A stretch of DNA of 5,534 nt from Comamonadaceae bacterium (GTDB lineage Bacteria > Pseudomonadota > Gammaproteobacteria > Burkholderiales > Burkholderiaceae_C): positions 1 to 5,534 of the forward strand of contig JAIXXW010000168.1 of the NCBI GenBank assembly GCA_027490555.1. The letters run 5' to 3'. The notes under the pieces were generated by a model. That model did no database searches. It had not been told where the DNA came from and saw only the letters and a program-made list of their open reading frames with translations. Shown piece by piece: positions 1 to 5,406 of this stretch (position 1 is its first letter; each line of letters begins with the position of its first letter). Made by a program: the position numbers and the translations under genes.

Positions 1-83
1 GTGCCGTCGGCGAGACTCGAACTCGCACAGCTTTCGCCACTACCCCCTCAAGATAGCGTGTCTACCAATTTCACCACGACGGC
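1..83 (-). tRNA. tRNA-Leu (anticodon GAG), 3' end at window edge
   Basis: Class II leucine tRNA that reads CUC/CUU codons. The acceptor stem pairs GCCGTCG (77-83) with CGACGGC (3-9). The anticodon stem CTATC/GGTAG (52-56 and 40-44, one G-T pair) closes the seven-base loop TTGAGGG, with GAG complementary to 47-49. A long variable arm with a GC-GAAA-GC core follows. The T arm is GCGAG-TTCGAGT-CTCGC (10-26). Position 2 is the discriminator A and position 1 is the first C of an apparently encoded CCA, so only the last bases fall outside the window. It lies downstream of secG on the same strand. In related Burkholderiales the nuo operon usually follows this tRNA, but that is not visible here. Confidence 0.95.
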
Positions 84-237
84 TGGTTGCACTTGACCAG
101 CTTGCATGAGGTACACCTGGAGTGCGTGTAGCTTGCTGGACAGACTCTGATTTTACTCTGAAAACCCGCCCAATTGGCCCGAAAAAATGGAAATTTCAAC
201 AAGCCCGGCCAAGCCTGCGCGGCCTGGCAGGTCAGTC
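84..237 (-). other. secG to tRNA-Leu spacer with weak stem-loop
   Basis: This 154-base spacer holds no convincing gene. Just after the secG stop, the minus strand can form an 8-bp hairpin, GCCAGGCC-GCGCA-GGCTTGGC (208-228, one G-T pair). The nearest T run, six T's complementary to 182-187, lies about 20 bases further on, too far for a classical intrinsic terminator. A TAAAAT that could act as a -10 box for the tRNA sits at 150-155, without a good -35. Read-through from secG into the tRNA is therefore possible. Termination and promoter assignments here are both weak. Confidence 0.3.
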
Positions 238-627
238 TCATTTCGCAGGCGTGGCCGGTGGAACGCTGTTGTTCGTCGCAGGCGCGGGGGCATTGCCCGG
301 GATCTGCGCGGCCGGGCTGGTATCCACCGGGGCCGTCGCTGGAGCGCCCACCGAAGAGCCCTCGAGCACACTGCCCGAGGAGGAAGGGGTCAGGTTGCCG
401 AAGTACGCCAGCGACAAGGTGCAGGCGAAGAAAACAAAGGCCAGCACCGCGGTGGTGCGGGACATGAAATTGGCCCCGCCGGTGGCGCCGAACAAACTGC
501 CCGAACCACCGCTGCCAAACGCGGCGCCCATGTCGGCGCCTTTGCCCTGCTGGATCAGGATCAGGCCGATCATGGCCAGGGCCGACAACATCTGAACCAC
601 CAAAATCAAAGTCAACATCATGCTCAT
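238..627 (-). CDS. secG: Protein-export membrane protein SecG
   Basis: Small subunit of the SecYEG inner-membrane channel, which assists SecA-driven translocation of unfolded preproteins. The product is 129 residues. Two hydrophobic segments (about residues 3-25 and 59-77) flank the family's most conserved loop, LIQQGKGADMGAAFGSG, which continues as GSGSLFGATGGANFMSRTTA (residues 24-60). A low-complexity Ala/Pro/Ser tail (about 80-129) is typical of betaproteobacterial SecG and makes it longer than the 110-residue E. coli protein. I chose the ATG at 627 because GGAG lies seven bases upstream; an in-frame TTG at 654 would add nine residues but has no such site. It lies 38 bases after tpiA on the same strand, so co-transcription is likely. 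Confidence 0.95.
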   Translation of the reverse strand: MSMMLTLILVVQMLSALAMIGLILIQQGKGADMGAAFGSGGSGSLFGATGGANFMSRTTAVLAFVFFACTLSLAYFGNLTPSSSGSVLEGSSVGAPATAPVDTSPAAQIPGNAPAPATNNSVPPATPAK

Positions 628-665
628 CTGGATACTCCAAAAATTCAAAAACAAGGGCTCATGGC

Positions 666-1412
666 TCAGCAGGACGCTGTTGTCAACAAGCTCAAAAATT
701 CAGTGGCCCTCAAGGCCGCACCGCCGATCAAACCGCCATCCACATCGGGCTGGGCCAGCAAATCGGCCGCATTGGCAGCGCCCATGCTGCCACCATACAC
801 AATCGGCACACGCTCGGCATGCGCGCTGGCCGCCCGCAACTGCGCGCGCAAGACCGCATGCACCTGCTGTGCCTGATCGGGCGATGCCGTCAGGCCCGTG
901 CCAATCGCCCACACCGGCTCGTACGCCACCACGATCTCGCTGATGCAATGGCCGTTGGCCTGGATCACAGCGGCCAATTGTCGCTTGACCACCGCTTCGG
1001 TCAAGCCGGCCTCGCGTTCGGACAGGCTCTCGCCCAGACACACGATGGGGGTGATGCCAGCCGACAGCGCACGCTGGACCTTGGCGGCCACCTGTGCATC
1101 GGTCTCGCCATGGTACTGACGCCGTTCGGAATGGCCCACGATGCAGTAACGCACCGCAAAGTCACGCAGCATGTCGGCCGACACCTCGCCGGTGTAGGCG
1201 CCCGCATCGTGGGCGGACACATCCTGGGCACCGAGCCACAGGGCCGAGCCCGACAACAGCCGCTGCGCCTGCGCCAGGTAAGGTGCTGGCACACACACGG
1301 CCGCACGGCAACTGAGCTCACCCATGCCCGCCAAGATGTCGGAGAGCAAAGCGGCATTGGCAGCCAGGCTGCCATTCATCTTCCAATTGCCCACCATCAA
1401 CTTGCCGCGCAT
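666..1412 (-). CDS. tpiA: Triosephosphate isomerase
   Basis: Cytoplasmic TIM-barrel enzyme that interconverts dihydroxyacetone phosphate and glyceraldehyde 3-phosphate in glycolysis and gluconeogenesis. The product is 248 residues, a normal full length. Active-site elements are all present: GNWKMNG with Asn9 and Lys11, the electrophilic His94 in VGHSERR, the catalytic base Glu165 in AYEPVWAIGTG (with flexible loop 6 just after it), YGGSM (206-210), and the phosphate-binding DGGLIGGAAL (225-234). The ATG at 1412 aligns residue for residue with the E. coli start and has GGTGA five bases upstream. A GTG at 1421 would add three residues and overlap the preceding oxidoreductase stop as GTGA. Either way the two genes are likely translationally coupled. 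Confidence 0.96.
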   Translation of the reverse strand: MRGKLMVGNWKMNGSLAANAALLSDILAGMGELSCRAAVCVPAPYLAQAQRLLSGSALWLGAQDVSAHDAGAYTGEVSADMLRDFAVRYCIVGHSERRQYHGETDAQVAAKVQRALSAGITPIVCLGESLSEREAGLTEAVVKRQLAAVIQANGHCISEIVVAYEPVWAIGTGLTASPDQAQQVHAVLRAQLRAASAHAERVPIVYGGSMGAANAADLLAQPDVDGGLIGGAALRATEFLSLLTTASC

Positions 1413-1417
1413 GGTCG

Positions 1418-2428
1418 TCACCAGGTCAGCACCAATTTGCCCACATGTTGGTTGGACTCCATCAGGGCATGCGCCTGCGCCGCCCCCGATGGCAAGCCCC
1501 CTGCTGCCTGCAGCGCAGGGAACACGCTGTGGACGACGGGCCGGATGCGGCCGGCGGCGATCCAGGGCCAGACGGTGGTGCGCAATGCCTGGGTGATGGC
1601 CCCCTTGAAGGCCACCGGACGCGGCCGCAATGTGGATCCCGTGATCGTCAAACGGCGGCGCAAGACCAGGCCTGCATTGAATTCACTCTGCACGCCGCCC
1701 TGGACCGCGATGATGACCAGGCGACCGTCTTCGGCCAAGGCCTCGACCTCGCGGCGCACGTAATCGCCCGCCACCATGTCCAGGATCACCTGCACACCGA
1801 CCCCGTCGGTGAGGCGTTTGACCTCGGCCACAAAGTCGGTGGTTTTGTAATTGATGGCGTGGTCGGCCCCCAGGTCCAGGCAAGCCTGGCACTTCTCATC
1901 GGAGCCGGCCGTGACCAGTACCCGCGCACCGGCCGCCTTGGCCATCTGGATGGCCGTCACGCCGATGCCGCTGGTGCCGCCCTGGATCAACAAGGTCTCA
2001 CCCGCTTGCAAACGCCCACGGTCAAACACATTGCTCCACACGGTGAAGAAGGTCTCGGGCAAAGACGCGGCTTCGGTGTCGGTCAGGCCCTGGGGCACCG
2101 GCAGACACTGGGCCACAGGGGCGACACACAGCTGGGCATAGCCACCACCGGAGACCAAGGCGCACACCCGGTCCCCCAGGGCGATGCCGGCTTGCGCCAT
2201 GGCGGCAGCATCGCCCGCCACCACCTCCCCCGCCACCTCCAGGCCAGGGATGTCCGAAGCCCCAGGGGGCACTGGGTAGTTGCCGGTGCGTTGCAGCACA
2301 TCGGGGCGGTTGACGCCGCTGGCCGAGACACGGATGAGCAGTTCACCGACCCCGGCCACAGGGTCGGGACGGGTGCCGGGCACCAGCACCGCAGGCGCGC
2401 CGAACTGTTGGATTTCAATGACGTTCAT
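1418..2428 (-). CDS. NAD(P)H quinone oxidoreductase, zinc-less MDR (PIG3-type)
   Basis: Medium-chain dehydrogenase/reductase family protein of the QOR/PIG3 branch, expected to reduce quinones or other electrophilic carbonyls with NADPH in the cytoplasm; the true substrate is unknown. The product is 336 residues. The N-terminal GroES-like domain carries the PIG3 signature RTGNYPVPPG through PGLEVAGEV (47-69) and lacks the zinc-ligand pattern of alcohol dehydrogenases. The Rossmann domain has the nucleotide loop QGGTSGIG (149-156), and GSTLRPRPVAFK (264-275) is typical of this subfamily. Near the C-terminus, LQAAGGLPSGAAQAHALM (306-323) looks several residues longer than usual. The ATG at 2428 matches the family start (MNVIEIQQFGAP), but I see no good ribosome binding site; a TTG at 2434 is the alternative. 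It begins 51 bases after the pnp stop. Confidence 0.9.
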   Translation of the reverse strand: MNVIEIQQFGAPAVLVPGTRPDPVAGVGELLIRVSASGVNRPDVLQRTGNYPVPPGASDIPGLEVAGEVVAGDAAAMAQAGIALGDRVCALVSGGGYAQLCVAPVAQCLPVPQGLTDTEAASLPETFFTVWSNVFDRGRLQAGETLLIQGGTSGIGVTAIQMAKAAGARVLVTAGSDEKCQACLDLGADHAINYKTTDFVAEVKRLTDGVGVQVILDMVAGDYVRREVEALAEDGRLVIIAVQGGVQSEFNAGLVLRRRLTITGSTLRPRPVAFKGAITQALRTTVWPWIAAGRIRPVVHSVFPALQAAGGLPSGAAQAHALMESNQHVGKLVLTW

Positions 2429-2443
2429 GTTCAAACATCGCGG

Positions 2444-2470
2444 CCAGGGCAGGTCACCGACCGGCCCAGG
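2444..2470 (-). other. Intercistronic hairpin between pnp and oxidoreductase gene
   Basis: On the minus-strand RNA, GGGC-C-GGTC, loop GGU, GACC-U-GCCC forms a stem, and a further C-C/G-G pair lies below one U-U mismatch. This gives ten Watson-Crick pairs, two symmetric mismatches and a 3-base loop. It starts about ten bases after the pnp stop and ends about 15 bases before the oxidoreductase ATG. No T run follows, so it is not a standard intrinsic terminator. It could instead protect the pnp 3' end, be a processing site, or tune downstream translation. The structure is read by eye; its function is inferred. Confidence 0.45.
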
Positions 2471-2479
2471 TGGGTGCGA

Positions 2480-4585
2480 TCAGCCTTGTGCAGGACGGTC
2501 CAGCAAAGCCTTCATCGACAACTTGATGCGGCCTTTTTCATCGGTTTCCATGACCTTGACTTTCACGATCTGGCCTTCGCTCAGGTAGTCAGTCACTTTC
2601 TCAACCCGCTCGTGGGCGATCTGGCTGATGTGCAACAGACCGTCCTTGCCGGGCAGCAGGTTGATCAAGGCGCCAAAGTCCAGGATCTTGGTGACGGGGC
2701 CTTCGTAGACCTTGCCGATTTCGACCTCGGCCGTGATCTGCTCGATGCGCTTTTTGGCGATCTCGGCTTTTTCGCCGTCGGTCGCGGCAATCGTGATGGT
2801 GCCGTCTTCCTCGATGTTGATCTGGCAACCGGTTTCCTCGGTCAGGGCGCGGATGGTGGCGCCGCCTTTGCCGATCACGTCGCGGATCTTCTCGGGGTTG
2901 ATCTTCATGGTGAAAAGCTTGGGCGCGAAATCGGACACCGCAGTGTTGGCACCGCTCATCGCTTCTTGCATCTTGCCCAGAATGTGCATGCGGGCTTCCT
3001 TGGCCTGCGCCAGCGCCACCTGCATGATTTCTTTGGTGATGCCCTGGATCTTGATGTCCATCTGCAATGCGGTGATGCCGTTGGTGGTGCCGGCCACTTT
3101 GAAGTCCATGTCACCCAGGTGGTCTTCGTCACCCAGGATGTCGGTCAGCACAGCAAAGCGGTTGCCGTCCTTGATCAGGCCCATGGCGATGCCGGCCACA
3201 TGGGCTTTCATCGGCACACCCGCGTCCATCATCGACAAACAGCCGCCGCACATCGAGGCCATGGACGAAGAGCCATTGGATTCGGTGATCTCGGAGACCA
3301 CACGCAGGGTGTAGGGGAACTCTTCCTTGCTGGGCAGCACCGCAGCCAAGGCCCGCTTGGCCAGACGGCCGTGGCCGATTTCGCGGCGCTTGGTCGAGCC
3401 CATGCGACCGACTTCGCCGGTGGCAAAGGGAGGCATGTTGTAGTGGAACATGAAGCGGTCTTCAAACTCGCCGGCCAGCGCATCGATGCGCTGGGCGTCC
3501 CGCTCGGTGCCCAAGGTGGTGATCACCAGGGCCTGTGTCTCGCCACGCGTGAACAGGGCCGAGCCGTGGGTGCGGGGCAAGACGCCATTGCGGATCTCGA
3601 TCGGACGCACCGTGCGGGTGTCGCGGCCGTCGATGCGGGGTTCGCCAGACAGGATCTGGCTGCGCACGATGCGCGCTTCGATCTCGAACAGCAAGCCGTC
3701 GAGCTTGACCGGGTCAAACGCCACGCCCTCTTCGCCCAAAGCCACTTTGACCGAAGCGTAGGCTTCGCGGCAAGCGTGCGTGCGGGCTTGCTTGTTGCGG
3801 ATCTGGTAAGCCGCGCGCAGCTTGTCTTCGGCCAAGGCGGCCAGCTTGGTTTCAAAATCGGTGTCACGGGCAGGCGCTTGCCAGTCCCAGACGGGTTTGC
3901 CCGCATCGCGCACCAACTCATGGATCGCGTGGATGGCGATCGCCGATTGCTCATGGCCGAAGACCACGCCACCGAGCATGATCTCTTCGGACAGTTGCAG
4001 GGCTTCGGATTCGACCATCAGCACGGCCGCTTCGGTGCCAGCCACCACCAGGTCCATGGCGCTGTCTTTGCGCTGGGTCTGGCCAGGGTTGAGCACGTAC
4101 TCGCCGTTGATGTAACCCACGCGTGCGGCACCAATGGGGCCGTTGAAGGGAATGCCCGAGATGGACAAAGCGGCAGACACCGCGATCATCGCGGCGATGT
4201 CAGCGTCGACTTCGGGGTTGAGCGAGACGGTGTGGATCACCACATGCACGTCGTTGTAGAAACCTTCGGGGAACAGGGGGCGGATCGGGCGGTCGATCAG
4301 GCGGCTGGTCAGCGTTTCGAGTTCGCTGGGCTTGGCTTCACGCTTGAAGAAACTGCCAGGGATCTTGCCTGCGGCGTAGGTCTTTTCGATGTAATCCACA
4401 GTGAGCGGGAAAAAATCCTGCCCGGCTTTGGCGATCTTGGAGCCGACCACCGTGGCCAGCACCACCGTGCCGTCCATGTCGAGCAGCACAGCGCCGCTGG
4501 CTTGGCGGGCGATTTCGCCGGTTTCCATCTTGACCGTGTGTTGGCCCCATTGGAATGTTTTGGTGACTTTGTTGAAAATGGACAT
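2480..4585 (-). CDS. pnp: Polyribonucleotide nucleotidyltransferase (PNPase)
   Basis: Trimeric 3'-to-5' phosphorolytic exoribonuclease that degrades mRNA to nucleoside diphosphates and can run in reverse to add tails; in many bacteria it joins the RNase E degradosome. The product is 701 residues, full length. In order it has RNase PH domain 1 (about 10-145), a helical domain (about 240-320), catalytic RNase PH domain 2 (about 322-535), KH (about 553-615) and S1 (about 620-692). Key motifs are GSFFKREAKPSE (77-88), FTRGETQALV (345-354), HYNMPPFATGEVGR (381-394), SNGSSSMASMCGG (436-448), the metal-site acidic cluster DILGDEDHLGDMDFK (482-496), and KH GKGG (572-575). The ATG at 4585 gives the canonical MSIFNKVTKTF and follows AGGAG by eight bases; the open frame extends upstream but lacks homology. 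The leader suggests post-transcriptional autoregulation. Confidence 0.98.
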   Translation of the reverse strand: MSIFNKVTKTFQWGQHTVKMETGEIARQASGAVLLDMDGTVVLATVVGSKIAKAGQDFFPLTVDYIEKTYAAGKIPGSFFKREAKPSELETLTSRLIDRPIRPLFPEGFYNDVHVVIHTVSLNPEVDADIAAMIAVSAALSISGIPFNGPIGAARVGYINGEYVLNPGQTQRKDSAMDLVVAGTEAAVLMVESEALQLSEEIMLGGVVFGHEQSAIAIHAIHELVRDAGKPVWDWQAPARDTDFETKLAALAEDKLRAAYQIRNKQARTHACREAYASVKVALGEEGVAFDPVKLDGLLFEIEARIVRSQILSGEPRIDGRDTRTVRPIEIRNGVLPRTHGSALFTRGETQALVITTLGTERDAQRIDALAGEFEDRFMFHYNMPPFATGEVGRMGSTKRREIGHGRLAKRALAAVLPSKEEFPYTLRVVSEITESNGSSSMASMCGGCLSMMDAGVPMKAHVAGIAMGLIKDGNRFAVLTDILGDEDHLGDMDFKVAGTTNGITALQMDIKIQGITKEIMQVALAQAKEARMHILGKMQEAMSGANTAVSDFAPKLFTMKINPEKIRDVIGKGGATIRALTEETGCQINIEEDGTITIAATDGEKAEIAKKRIEQITAEVEIGKVYEGPVTKILDFGALINLLPGKDGLLHISQIAHERVEKVTDYLSEGQIVKVKVMETDEKGRIKLSMKALLDRPAQG

Positions 4586-4652
4586 GTTCAGAACTCCTGA
4601 AAACAAAAGCGCATGAGGCTGCGCCGTGGGCCCGGAAGATGACGTTCTGAAC
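4586..4652 (-). promoter_or_regulatory. pnp ribosome binding site inside a 9-bp inverted repeat
   Basis: The pnp Shine-Dalgarno AGGAG (complement of 4594-4598) is followed by TTCTGAAC and then the start codon. GTTCTGAAC (4586-4594) is the exact reverse complement of GTTCAGAAC at 4644-4652, both read on the minus strand. Pairing would place nine base pairs directly against the AUG and cover the last G of the Shine-Dalgarno; after one mismatch, a U-G and a C-G pair could cover two more of its G's. The enclosed loop of about 50 bases contains a small hairpin, GCGCA-GCCTCA-TGCGC (4609-4624). The repeat is seen directly; translational control is inferred. Confidence 0.5.
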
Positions 4653-4655
4653 TCG

Positions 4656-4700
4656 ATGCCATTCCACAAAACCTGGAGCCCAAGCCTTGTGGAATGACAC
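4656..4700 (-). promoter_or_regulatory. Long stem-loop in pnp leader, candidate RNase III site
   Basis: The minus-strand RNA folds into a continuous stem of 21 pairs with a three-base GCU loop. Its lower half is CAUUCCACAA pairing with UUGUGGAAUG (4687-4696 with 4660-4669); two G-U pairs then lead to CUUGG pairing with CCAGG at the tip. Four more pairs, two of them G-U, extend the base. No T run follows, so it is not a terminator. In E. coli the pnp leader contains a long duplex cut by RNase III, after which PNPase represses its own mRNA. The position and shape here fit that scheme, although the sequence itself is not one I recognise. Confidence 0.6.
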
Positions 4701-4730
4701 AGCGCGAGATCGCCCTGACAAATTCCGACA

Positions 4731-4778
4731 GAAAAAAAGAATAAAGCGCCTGAGCTAGTGAACTAACTCAGGCGCTTT
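4731..4778 (-). terminator. Intrinsic terminator after rpsO
   Basis: The 16-bp stem AAAGCGCCTGAGTTAG / CTAGCTCAGGCGCTTT (4743-4778, one G-T pair) closes a TTCA loop. On the minus strand it is followed by a T-rich tract that includes seven consecutive T's (complement of 4732-4738). It begins 16 bases after the rpsO stop codon. The plus-strand reading has only a short T run, so it mainly serves rpsO. pnp lies downstream with no obvious strong promoter of its own, so partial read-through would be expected, as for rpsO-pnp in E. coli. Confidence 0.9.
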
Positions 4779-4794
4779 TCATCTGGGCAGACGG

Positions 4795-5061
4795 TTATTT
4801 GCGCAGGCCAAGCTTGGCGATCAGCGCGACATAACGGTCAGCATCACGGGACTTGAGGTAGTCCAGCAGCTTGCGGCGACGGCTCACCATGCGCAGCAGG
4901 CCACGGCGACCGTGATGGTCTTTGGCGTGGGTTTTGAAGTGAGGGGTCAGCTCGTTGATGCGTGCAGTCAGCAATGCGACCTGTACTTCGGGGGAGCCAG
5001 TGTCGTTGGCAGCACGGGCGTTGGCCTTGACGACCTCGGCCTTGATCGAAGAAGCGATCAT
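4795..5061 (-). CDS. rpsO: 30S ribosomal protein S15
   Basis: Primary binder of 16S rRNA in the central domain; it starts platform assembly in the small subunit and contributes to a bridge with 23S rRNA. The product is 88 residues against the usual 89. The family signature is intact: NDTGSPEVQVALLTARI (19-35), HFKTHAKDHHGRRGLL (41-56), RMVSRRRKLLDYLK (57-70) and the C-terminal LIAKLGLRK. The ATG at 5061 follows AAGGAA by five bases. A terminator lies just downstream and pnp follows, the classical rpsO-pnp order. In E. coli S15 represses its own translation through a leader fold; the leader here has different hairpins (5085-5097, 5118-5144) that could play a similar part. Confidence 0.98.
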   Translation of the reverse strand: MIASSIKAEVVKANARAANDTGSPEVQVALLTARINELTPHFKTHAKDHHGRRGLLRMVSRRRKLLDYLKSRDADRYVALIAKLGLRK

Positions 5062-5084
5062 GGGATTTCCTTATTTTTCGCCTG

Positions 5085-5144
5085 ATTCCAGTGGAATGTC
5101 GGCGGGTGAATGACTTGCGCCAACTGCCGGAACAGCGGCTGGCG
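5085..5144 (-). promoter_or_regulatory. Structured rpsO mRNA leader
   Basis: Two hairpins can be drawn in the rpsO 5' untranslated region. The upstream one (5118-5144) pairs CGCCA with TGGCG and GCCG with CGGC, with a three-base bulge and a six-base loop. The downstream one (5085-5097) is ATTCC-ACT-GGAAT, ending about 13 bases before AAGGAA. The TTCC of its 5' arm could alternatively pair with GGAA of the Shine-Dalgarno, so two exclusive folds are possible. This is reminiscent of S15 autoregulatory leaders, but I cannot match it to a known S15-binding class. Confidence 0.35.
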
Positions 5145-5172
5145 TGCGTTCTGCAATTCGCAAAACCTTCGC

Positions 5173-5178
5173 ATTATA
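5173..5178 (-). promoter_or_regulatory. rpsO promoter -10 box
   Basis: The minus strand reads a perfect TATAAT here. Transcription would start near 5166-5169, giving a leader of about 105 bases. No strong -35 hexamer is visible at the expected distance; the upstream bases are GC-rich, with only a poor CTGAAC at a 19-base spacing. The perfect -10 and its position before a ribosomal protein gene make it the best candidate. Confidence 0.6.
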
Positions 5179-5258
5179 GCCTGATCCACCCGGCCCGGTT
5201 CAGTTTCAGGCCGGAACACGGCCAGCCCAGGCCCTGCAGCGCTCGACACCGGCGCGGT

Positions 5259-5280
5259 CTTATAAGTCTAAGGAATATAT
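5259..5280 (+). promoter_or_regulatory. Candidate activator site upstream of cysI
   Basis: The palindrome CTTATAAG (5259-5266) is followed by TCTAAGGA and ATATAT (5275-5280). It lies about 20 bases upstream of the putative cysI -35, where LysR-family activators often bind. Sulfur assimilation genes in Proteobacteria are commonly activated by the LysR-type regulator CysB, whose site is AT-rich and degenerate, so CysB is the natural guess. A second ATAAG occurs at 5309-5313. I cannot confirm the binding motif from this one sequence. Confidence 0.35.
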
Positions 5281-5298
5281 GCAGAAGAAAAAAATGGT

Positions 5299-5326
5299 TT
5301 GATTTGACATAAGAGAAAACTACATT
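5299..5326 (+). promoter_or_regulatory. Candidate cysI promoter
   Basis: TTGATT (5299-5304) and TACATT (5321-5326), 16 bases apart, each match four of six consensus bases. A perfect TTGACA at 5304-5309 looks tempting as a -35 but has no reasonable -10 at 16-18 bases, because the sequence there is CGGGGC. A weak, activator-dependent promoter would suit a regulated sulfur gene. The start of transcription would fall near 5333, giving a leader of about 75 bases. Confidence 0.35.
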
Positions 5327-5406
5327 CGGGGCCTGTGACCTCCAGCCACCGGACCGAAACCGGACCCGTGGCCGGGTGTTTTGCCCTCCCAGAGCCTGCC
5401 AGACCC

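Larger units (their letters stand above)
5062..5406. other. Divergent rpsO/cysI intergenic control region
   Basis: This 345-base stretch contains no gene I can support. The left part (5062-5178) is the rpsO leader and promoter. The middle (about 5179-5258) is GC-rich with nothing distinctive. From about 5259 to 5326 the sequence turns abruptly AT-rich and carries the palindrome CTTATAAG, an AATATATG run, an A run and promoter-like elements pointing toward cysI. From 5327 to 5406 it is the GC-rich cysI leader, with the 8-base direct repeat ACCGGACC at 5348-5355 and 5359-5366. Confidence 0.8.

Noticed and set aside
208..228. Intrinsic terminator after secG
   Set aside because: The hairpin is real on paper, but the T run is about 20 bases away, so I list it only as a weak stem-loop.
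187..876. 229-codon plus-strand open frame across secG and the end of tpiA
   Set aside because: It is in antisense register with secG, crosses two well-supported genes and has an Arg/Ala-rich low-complexity translation.
819..1763. 314-codon plus-strand open frame antisense to tpiA
   Set aside because: It is codon-aligned with tpiA and open for the same codon-usage reason; it runs across two conserved genes and resembles no family.
1445..4600. 1051-codon open frame on the plus strand, antisense to pnp and the oxidoreductase gene
   Set aside because: Its codons are in exact register with both minus-strand genes (offsets from 1445 are multiples of three). A stop would need TTA, CTA or TCA codons in the real genes, which high-GC genomes avoid. 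The translation is rich in His, Gln, Asp and Gly with no recognisable domain.
4586..4669. N-terminal extension of pnp by 28 codons
   Set aside because: The ATG at 4585 has a good AGGAG and gives the canonical PNPase N-terminus; the extension covers the leader structures and has no family similarity.
5058..5249. 63-codon minus-strand open frame upstream of rpsO
   Set aside because: It spans the perfect TATAAT of the rpsO promoter and the rpsO leader, so it would not be fully transcribed from that promoter; no homology is recognisable.
5304..5309. Perfect TTGACA as a cysI -35 box
   Set aside because: The position expected for its -10 reads CGGGGC. The shifted pair TTGATT/TACATT fits better, so the hexamer may be coincidental or part of a binding site.
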